Assembly: GCA_965229765.1 (NCBI GenBank)
Contig: CBDDJT010000003.1
Span: 1,178,001-1,242,000 of the forward strand
Origin: ASV31 sp965229765
Lineage (GTDB): Bacteria > Pseudomonadota > Alphaproteobacteria > Rhodobacterales > Rhodobacteraceae
Direction: 5' to 3'
DNA length: 64,000 nucleotides
The position numbers and the translations under genes were made by a program. Shown here piece by piece: positions 58,719 to 64,000 of this stretch (the stretch's first letter is position 1; every line of letters starts with the position of its first letter). The notes below the pieces were generated by a model that searched no databases, had not been told where the DNA came from, and was given only the letters and a program-made list of their open reading frames with translations.

Positions 58719-59639
58719 TCAGGCCTGTCCGGGCTTCACGTGGCGCGTGCCGGGGTGCAGCGAGGTGCCAAGGATATGCTCTGCCCGGTGCACCACATGC
58801 GCCGCGCGGCCCACGATCAGCGGGTCCGGCGTGCCGACGATTGCCGCGTCCTTGTCGGGATAGTCGATGCCGGACAGGAAATGCCGCATGCAGGCAAGGC
58901 GCGCGCGCTTCTTGTCGTTGGACTTGATGATCGTCCAGGGCGCGTCGGCGGTGTCGGTGTAGAAGAACATCGCCTCCTTCGCCTCGGTGTAGTCGTCCCA
59001 CTTGTCGAGGCTGGCCTTGTCGATCGGCGACAGCTTCCAGCGCTTCAGCGGATCGGTCTCGCGCGCCTCGAAGCGGCGGCGCTGTTCGTCCTGGGTGACC
59101 GAGAACCAGTATTTCGAAAGCCGGATGCCCGAGCGCACCAGCATCCGTTCAAGGTCCGGCGTCTGGCGCATGAATTCGAGGTAATCATTGGGCGTGCAAA
59201 AGCCCATCACGCGCTCGACGCCGGCGCGGTTGTACCAGCTGCGGTCGTAAAAGACCATTTCGCCCTCGGTCGGCAATTCGGTGATATAGCGCTGAAAGAA
59301 CCACTGGCCCTTCTCTTCCCAGGTCGGCTTGTTCAGCGCCACGACGCGGGCCTGCCGGGGGTTCAGGTGTTCCATGAAACGCTTGATCGTGCCGCCCTTT
59401 CCGGCGGCGTCGCGGCCTTCGAACAGAAGCACGAATTTCTGGCCCGCCTCTTCGGCCCAAAGCTGCACCTTCAGCAGTTCGGCCTGAAGCGCGGCCTTTT
59501 CCGCCTCGTACGCGGCGCGCGGCATCTTCTCGGCATAGGGGTATTCCCCGGTCTCGAAGGCATGCCGGATCGCGTCCGGCGTCACCGTGGGAAAGCTTTG
59601 CACCTGGTCGGTGTCGAGCGGCATCTGCGTATCGGGCAT
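58719..59639 (-). CDS. ppk2: polyphosphate kinase 2 (class I)
   Basis: A 306-residue kinase that uses polyphosphate to phosphorylate nucleoside diphosphates. Walker A: LLFEGRDAAGKGGTIKRF (about residues 70-87); Walker B region VFYDRSWYNRAGVERVMGF; lid TQDEQRRRFEARETDPLK with the following WKLSPID. Single-domain, so class I type, usually making ATP or GTP from ADP/GDP. PHB and polyphosphate stores are both present in this genome region. Start 59639 has GGAAGGA upstream. Confidence 0.93.
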   Translation of the reverse strand: MPDTQMPLDTDQVQSFPTVTPDAIRHAFETGEYPYAEKMPRAAYEAEKAALQAELLKVQLWAEEAGQKFVLLFEGRDAAGKGGTIKRFMEHLNPRQARVVALNKPTWEEKGQWFFQRYITELPTEGEMVFYDRSWYNRAGVERVMGFCTPNDYLEFMRQTPDLERMLVRSGIRLSKYWFSVTQDEQRRRFEARETDPLKRWKLSPIDKASLDKWDDYTEAKEAMFFYTDTADAPWTIIKSNDKKRARLACMRHFLSGIDYPDKDAAIVGTPDPLIVGRAAHVVHRAEHILGTSLHPGTRHVKPGQA

Positions 59640-59762
59640 GTACGGTCCTTCCTTTTGTTGCGCCAATTCTAGCGCGGCGCGCGGCGACCCGCCTTGATTG
59701 GTGTCAAGAAACCGTCACACTCGGGCGCGCAGGTACGGGGCGTCTACCGCTTGGAGGGCCGG

Positions 59763-60386
59763 ATGAAGGATCTTGAACGGATGGTTCCCGACGTGCGGGC
59801 GTTCCTCGACGCGCTTGCCGCCGACAATTCGCGCGACTGGTTCCAGGCCCACAAGGCCCGGTACGAGGCCGCGCTGAAGGCCCCGGCAGAGGCGCTTTTG
59901 GCCGTGGTGGCCCCAGAGCTTGCGGCGATGGCGGAGGCCCCGGTCGAGACCAAGCTGTTCCGGATGAACCGGGACGTGCGCTTCTCGGCGGACAAGACGC
60001 CCTATCACACCCATCTTCACATGCTCTGGCGGCCGCGCGGTGCCGCGGCGCCGGCGTGGTTCTTCGGGATTGCACGCGGCTATGTCCGGGCGGGCTGGGG
60101 GACGATGGCATTCTCGAAGCCGGGGCTGGAGGCGTGGCGCGACCTGATGGGTGGGGACGACGGCATGGCCGCGGCCGCGGCGATCGCGGCCACCGGGCTG
60201 GCCCCGTCGGCGCCGGGGTTGAAACGCGTGCCCGCGCCCTGGCCGCAGGACCATCCCCGCGCCGACCACCTGCGGCGCAAGGGCCTGATGCTGTGGGCCG
60301 ATGTCGCGGACGCCCGCCCCGGCACGCTGATGGAGGTTTTCGCCCGGGCCGAACCGGCGCGCCGGGTGCTGGCGGGCATCGCCTGA
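59763..60386 (+). CDS. DUF2461 domain protein (TIGR02453 family)
   Basis: A 207-residue protein with the DUF2461 pattern: FLDALAADNSRDWFQAHKARYEAA at the N terminus, KLFRMNRDVRFSADKTPYHT in the middle (conserved RFSxDKxPYxxH), then FFGIARGYVRAGWGTMAF. The family has no proven function; RxxRDxRFSxDKSPYK is its hallmark. It is 78 bases upstream of parE on the same strand but appears to be a separate unit. Confidence 0.85.
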   Translation: MKDLERMVPDVRAFLDALAADNSRDWFQAHKARYEAALKAPAEALLAVVAPELAAMAEAPVETKLFRMNRDVRFSADKTPYHTHLHMLWRPRGAAAPAWFFGIARGYVRAGWGTMAFSKPGLEAWRDLMGGDDGMAAAAAIAATGLAPSAPGLKRVPAPWPQDHPRADHLRRKGLMLWADVADARPGTLMEVFARAEPARRVLAGIA

Positions 60387-60464
60387 GCTACGCGCGCCAT
60401 TGCCCCGCCGCGCCGCGGCTGGTCTAATGCCCGCTCAGCGAACACCAAGAAAAGAGCAGCGCCC

Positions 60465-62429
60465 ATGTCCGCCGACGATCTTCTTTCCGGGGCCGGGTCC
60501 GACCCGTCCTACAATGCCTCGTCCATCGAGGTGCTGGAGGGGCTGGAGCCCGTGCGCAAGCGCCCCGGCATGTATATCGGCGGCACCGACGAGCGGGCCC
60601 TGCATCACCTGGTGGCCGAGGTTCTGGACAACGCGATGGACGAGGCCGTCGCCGGCCATGCCACGCGCATCGAGGTCGAGCTGCACGCCGATCATTCGGT
60701 GACCGTTCGCGACAACGGGCGCGGCATCCCGGTGGACCCGCATCCCAAGTTTCCCGACAAGTCCGCGCTGGAGGTCATCCTGTGCACGCTGCACGCGGGC
60801 GGCAAGTTTTCCGGCAAGGCCTACCAGACCTCGGGCGGGTTGCATGGCGTGGGGGTATCGGTGGTCAACGCGCTGTCCGATCACCTGCGGGTCGAGGTCG
60901 CGCGGGGCCGGGAGCTGTTCGCGCAGGAGTTCAGCCGCGGACTGCCGCAGGGGCCGGTGCGGGCGCTGGGCGCCGCGCCAAACCGGCGCGGCACAACCGT
61001 CACCTTTCACGCCGATGCCGAGATCTTCGGGCAGCACCGGTTCAAGCCCGCGCGGCTGATGAAGATGGTGCGGTCCAAGGCCTATCTGTTCTCGGGCGTG
61101 GAAATCCGCTGGAAATCCGCCATCGACGACGGCGAAACGCCGTCCGAGGCGGTGTTCCACTTTCCCGGCGGGCTGGCCGACTACCTGGCCGAGCAGCTGA
61201 ACGGCGCCTCGACCTATGCCGAACGCCCCTTTGCCGGGAAGGTCGAGTTCCAGGAACGCTTTGGCGTGCCCGGGTCGGCGGAATGGGCGATCAACTGGAC
61301 GCCCTCGCGCGACGGGTTCATCCAGTCCTACTGCAACACCGTGCCCACGCCAGAGGGCGGCACGCACGAGGCGGGGTTCTGGGCCGCCGTGCTGAAGGGC
61401 ATCCGCGCCCATGGCGAACTGGCGGGCAACCGCAAGGCCGCGCAGATCACGCGCGAGGACCTTGTGTCGGGCGGCTGCGCGCTGGTGTCGTGCTTTATCC
61501 GCGAGCCCGAGTTCGTGGGCCAGACCAAGGACCGCCTTGCCACCGCCGAGGCCGCGCGGCTGGTCGAGGGCGCGGTGCGCGACCGCTTCGACACATGGCT
61601 GGCGGGCGACACGAAATCGGCGGGCGCGATCCTCGATTTCCTTGTGCTCCGGGCCGAGGAGCGGCTCCGCCGCCGGCAGGAAAAGGAGACCGCGCGCAAG
61701 ACCGCGACCAAGAAGCTGCGGCTGCCCGGCAAGCTGGTGGATTGCTCGCAGAACGCGCGCGAGGGGACGGAAATCTTCATCGTCGAGGGCGACAGCGCGG
61801 GCGGATCGGCCAAGATGGCGCGGGACCGCAAGACGCAGGCGCTTCTGCCGCTCAGGGGCAAGATCCTGAACGTGCTGGGCGCGGCGTCCTCGAAACTGGG
61901 CACCAACGCCGAGATATCCGACCTCTGCCAGGCGCTGGGCGTGGGGATGGGCACGAAGTTCAACATCGACGACCTGCGCTATGACAAGGTCATCATCATG
62001 ACCGACGCCGACGTGGACGGGGCGCATATCGCCAGCCTGCTGATGACGTTCTTCTTCACCCAGATGCGGCCGCTGATCGACCACGGGCACCTCTACCTCG
62101 CCTGCCCGCCGCTGTTCCGGCTGACGCAAGGCGCGCACCGGGTCTACGCCGTGGACGAGCCGGAAAAGGAACGGCTGATGGCGCGCGGGCTGGGCGGCAA
62201 GGGCAAGATCGACGTGTCCCGCTTCAAGGGGCTGGGCGAGATGGACGCCAAGGACCTGAAGGACACCACGATGAACCCTGCCACCCGCCAGCTGATCCGG
62301 GTGAACATCCAAGAGGATGCACCCGGAGAGACCGGCGACCTAGTGGAACGGCTGATGGGCAAGAAACCGGAATTGCGGTTCCAGTATATCCAGGAAAACG
62401 CGCGGTTTGTTGAGGAGTTGGATGTTTGA
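60465..62429 (+). CDS. parE: DNA topoisomerase IV subunit B
   Basis: A 654-residue GHKL ATPase subunit of topoisomerase IV that, with ParC, decatenates daughter chromosomes. ATP-site motifs: EVLDNAMDEAVAGHA (Asn/Glu), RDNGRGIPVD, QTSGGLHGVGVSVVNALSD. The TOPRIM domain has IVEGDSAGGSAKMARDRKTQ, LRGKILNV and MTDADVDGAHIASLL. The length (GyrB is near 800) and C-terminal NIQEDAPGETGDLVERLMG identify ParE rather than GyrB. It is followed within 9 bases by the convergent AT-rich gene. Confidence 0.95.
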   Translation: MSADDLLSGAGSDPSYNASSIEVLEGLEPVRKRPGMYIGGTDERALHHLVAEVLDNAMDEAVAGHATRIEVELHADHSVTVRDNGRGIPVDPHPKFPDKSALEVILCTLHAGGKFSGKAYQTSGGLHGVGVSVVNALSDHLRVEVARGRELFAQEFSRGLPQGPVRALGAAPNRRGTTVTFHADAEIFGQHRFKPARLMKMVRSKAYLFSGVEIRWKSAIDDGETPSEAVFHFPGGLADYLAEQLNGASTYAERPFAGKVEFQERFGVPGSAEWAINWTPSRDGFIQSYCNTVPTPEGGTHEAGFWAAVLKGIRAHGELAGNRKAAQITREDLVSGGCALVSCFIREPEFVGQTKDRLATAEAARLVEGAVRDRFDTWLAGDTKSAGAILDFLVLRAEERLRRRQEKETARKTATKKLRLPGKLVDCSQNAREGTEIFIVEGDSAGGSAKMARDRKTQALLPLRGKILNVLGAASSKLGTNAEISDLCQALGVGMGTKFNIDDLRYDKVIIMTDADVDGAHIASLLMTFFFTQMRPLIDHGHLYLACPPLFRLTQGAHRVYAVDEPEKERLMARGLGGKGKIDVSRFKGLGEMDAKDLKDTTMNPATRQLIRVNIQEDAPGETGDLVERLMGKKPELRFQYIQENARFVEELDV

Positions 62430-62438
62430 GGGTGCCGC

Positions 62439-63185
62439 CTAGTCTTTGCCCCAATCGGTACGCGGTCGATTCATTAACCAATCAGGATAATTTGGAAGGG
62501 CCTGCAACGCTTTCCAGTCACGCTCGGCAAGTAACCGGTCGCGAAGATCCTCTCTTTCCTGCTTTACAGAAAGGCCATCATAAATAACCTGAAGGAGAGC
62601 CAATTCATCATTGCCATATGGCGCTATTATGTCAAATACATAGGACGTACCCAACAATTTTTCGCCAAAGCAGTTGATGAATCTGGATATTGCCTCCATT
62701 GCGGCATCCACGTGAGATTTGGTCACCGGAGAAATGCTACTGGCCCCGGCGCGAACTGGAATATCCACATGTGCAATCGTCTTGTCGACCCACGTGAAGG
62801 CTAGCTCTGACTCGTCACTAGCTAGCTTGGCAAACCGAGTAAGCTCGCTCTTTGTCGATCCTTCGCCGACTAAAGCCACAACTCTATGTATTGAAATCGT
62901 CTCAGGTTCTTTGGACTTCCCTCCCTGACCGGCCTTCGCTAACCGGCGAAGGGACAACAAAGCCGAACGGAACATAATCTTCTCAATTATTCGCGCCGTT
63001 TTTGCGGAGGCTCGACATAGCAGATCAATTCTCTCGGGGCCCGATGAAAAGAAACTATTGTAAATTCTCCATTCTAGCTGCAGGATGTGAAAGTCATTCT
63101 TGAAATTAAACCATACAAATCCGAGATCTTCTCCAAGAAGTGAAATATACTCGCTCCTCACCTCTTCAGGCGTCTTGTAAGTCAT
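62439..63185 (-). CDS. AT-rich orphan, possibly HEPN/AbiU2-like
   Basis: A 248-residue mainly helical protein: IMFRSALLSLRRLAKAGQGG (about 69-88), PETISIHRVVALVGEGSTKS, then LAFTWVDKTIAHVDIPVRAG, FINCFGEKLLGTSYVFDII. The R-x5-LRRLAK region followed by SI-x-R and the later xxDKxxAHxD pattern resembles the HEPN_AbiU2 type of putative abortive-infection proteins, but the match is only by eye. Codon use is AT-rich and unlike parE. It adjoins a BrnT/BrnA pair. Start 63185 is the only sensible ATG. Confidence 0.6.
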   Translation of the reverse strand: MTYKTPEEVRSEYISLLGEDLGFVWFNFKNDFHILQLEWRIYNSFFSSGPERIDLLCRASAKTARIIEKIMFRSALLSLRRLAKAGQGGKSKEPETISIHRVVALVGEGSTKSELTRFAKLASDESELAFTWVDKTIAHVDIPVRAGASSISPVTKSHVDAAMEAISRFINCFGEKLLGTSYVFDIIAPYGNDELALLQVIYDGLSVKQEREDLRDRLLAERDWKALQALPNYPDWLMNRPRTDWGKD

Positions 63186-63371
63186 ATCAGCAACCCATGA
63201 ATTGAGACGACAACGATTGACCGTGCCCCATACTGGCCGAGAGAGGCCGAGTTAGAAACCCCCACTCCGCGCCTCATCAAGTGCTACCCGAAGGCGCATA
63301 TCTCCATTATCAGGGACTAAACATACATACATTAATCCCGTTGTAACCCTGCCCCGGCCATCCTATCCTCC

Positions 63372-63647
63372 ATGTACGAGTGGGACGAGGCCAAGCGGCG
63401 GGCGAACCTTGCCAGGCACGGCGTGGATTTCGCCGATCTGGTGCGGTTCGAGTGGGCCGCGCATGAGGTCGAGGCTGACGACCGGGTCGACTATGGCGAG
63501 TCGCGCTGGAGAGCGCGGGGGCTGATCGATGGACGGCTGCATGTGGTCGTCTACACCCAAAGGCAGGGCCGGCTGCGGATCATCAGCCTGCGCAAGGCAA
63601 ACAGACGGGAGATCGCGGGATGGATGGCAAGGCGCAAGAGCGGATAG
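63372..63647 (+). CDS. brnT: BrnT family ribonuclease toxin
   Basis: A 91-residue BrnT-type toxin with the family pattern YEWDEAKRRANLARHGVDFA at the N terminus, then DYGESRWRARGLIDGRLHVV and RLRIISLRKANRREIAGW. BrnT cuts RNA and is neutralised by BrnA. The ATG at 63372 gives the usual length (about 90). Its last 28 bases overlap the brnA start, the usual arrangement of this toxin-antitoxin type. Upstream, 63186-63371 holds only an AT-rich promoter-like stretch with CATACATACATT. Confidence 0.92.
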   Translation: MYEWDEAKRRANLARHGVDFADLVRFEWAAHEVEADDRVDYGESRWRARGLIDGRLHVVVYTQRQGRLRIISLRKANRREIAGWMARRKSG

Positions 63648-63952
63648 CAGACCCGAACGACATCAGCGACGAAGAGGACGCCTGGATCACCGCGGCGGCC
63701 GAAGGCGATCCCGACAACCCGCCGATGACCGATGAACAGATGGACCGTATGCGCCCCGTGTGGGACTTCCCCGAACTCGTCGAGATCCTTCAGAAGCACG
63801 GCAAGCTGGGGCGCCCGCCCCTGCCCGAGGGCGAGAAGAAGCAGCGGGTGACGCTGTACCTTGACCGCGACGTGGTGGAGCGGCTGAAGGCCGACGGGCG
63901 CGGGTGGAGCACGCGGGCCAACGCGGCGCTGCGCCGCGCGCTTGGGCTATAG
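63620..63952 (+). CDS. brnA: BrnA family antitoxin
   Basis: A 110-residue antitoxin. The C terminus KQRVTLYLDRDVVERLKADG followed by RGWSTRANAALRRAL is the ribbon-helix-helix DNA-binding signature of BrnA (about residues 74-110), which lets the BrnT-BrnA complex repress its own promoter. The N-terminal acidic segment (DPNDISDEEDAW) likely wraps BrnT. It starts 28 bases inside brnT. The remaining 48 bases of the window show nothing. Confidence 0.9.
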   Translation: MDGKAQERIADPNDISDEEDAWITAAAEGDPDNPPMTDEQMDRMRPVWDFPELVEILQKHGKLGRPPLPEGEKKQRVTLYLDRDVVERLKADGRGWSTRANAALRRALGL

Positions 63953-64000
63953 CGTCTCTGGCCAGCGGGGGACGGCGCGGTTATCGTGGCGCGTGACGCA

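Noticed and set aside
56706..59672. Very long plus-strand open frame (988 codons)
   Set aside because: It lies antisense to the epimerase, methyltransferase and ppk2 genes, all with intact catalytic motifs, and its sequence is His/Val/Gly/Arg-rich shadow protein of GC-rich DNA.

Overview
The window looks like a chromosomal segment of an alphaproteobacterium of the Rhodobacteraceae (Roseobacter/Rhodobacter group). The evidence is the high GC content with G/C third codon positions, the class I polyhydroxyalkanoate (PHA) cluster with PhaR and phasin, DmdC- and DmdB-like acyl-CoA enzymes, the malic enzyme-phosphotransacetylase fusion, ThyX, and a PetP/LdtR-like MarR regulator beside sdhE. No rRNA, tRNA, CRISPR array, prophage or insertion sequence was seen. 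Most of the window is core metabolism, with two small AT-rich accessory patches (about 48.6-49.4 kb and 62.4-63.3 kb).

Layout. 0-5 kb: 5'-nucleotidase (cut by the window edge), DUF952, DUF1330-like, pyrD and an arsC-family gene on +; then two hot-dog thioesterases and a MATE exporter on -. 5-14 kb: a MerR regulator with nested dyads upstream, followed by a beta-oxidation block (two acyl-CoA dehydrogenases, GST, thiolase, GFA protein, FadJ-like multifunctional enzyme). 14-21 kb: malic enzyme on -, divergent from a tightly overlapping nucleoside-salvage operon cdd-deoA-deoB-add-upp. 21-31 kb: SPOR protein, a membrane protein resembling a dead M48 protease, acyl-CoA ligase, two EamA transporters, a glycosyltransferase and prpE. 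31-35.5 kb: phaR, phaP and phaC on -, divergent from phaZ, with TGC-rich dyads at the three promoters that fit PhaR operators. 35-41 kb: three alpha/beta hydrolases, an MntP-like protein, an M15-like protein and thrS.

41.6-44.1 kb: a four-gene operon encoding an exported four-cysteine DUF2282 precursor, a DUF692 multinuclear non-haem iron oxidase (MNIO), a DUF2063 partner and a DoxX membrane protein. This is the layout of a bufferin (copper-chelating RiPP) system and is the most interesting locus here. It is followed by a cold-shock gene and a row of small exported cysteine-containing proteins. Two of these share an upstream box at identical distance from a TTGAC -35 element.

47-64 kb: YHS-domain protein, CxxC membrane protein, an AT-rich orphan gene, thyX, glyoxalase I, two DUF1194 VWA-like secreted proteins, MarR, sdhE plus an XRE regulator, an aspartate aminotransferase, MATE, epimerase, methyltransferase, ppk2, DUF2461 and parE. 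The end holds a second AT-rich orphan followed by a BrnT/BrnA toxin-antitoxin pair.

All calls were made by reading translated motifs and gene context; no database search was run. Functions given only as families should be read that way.
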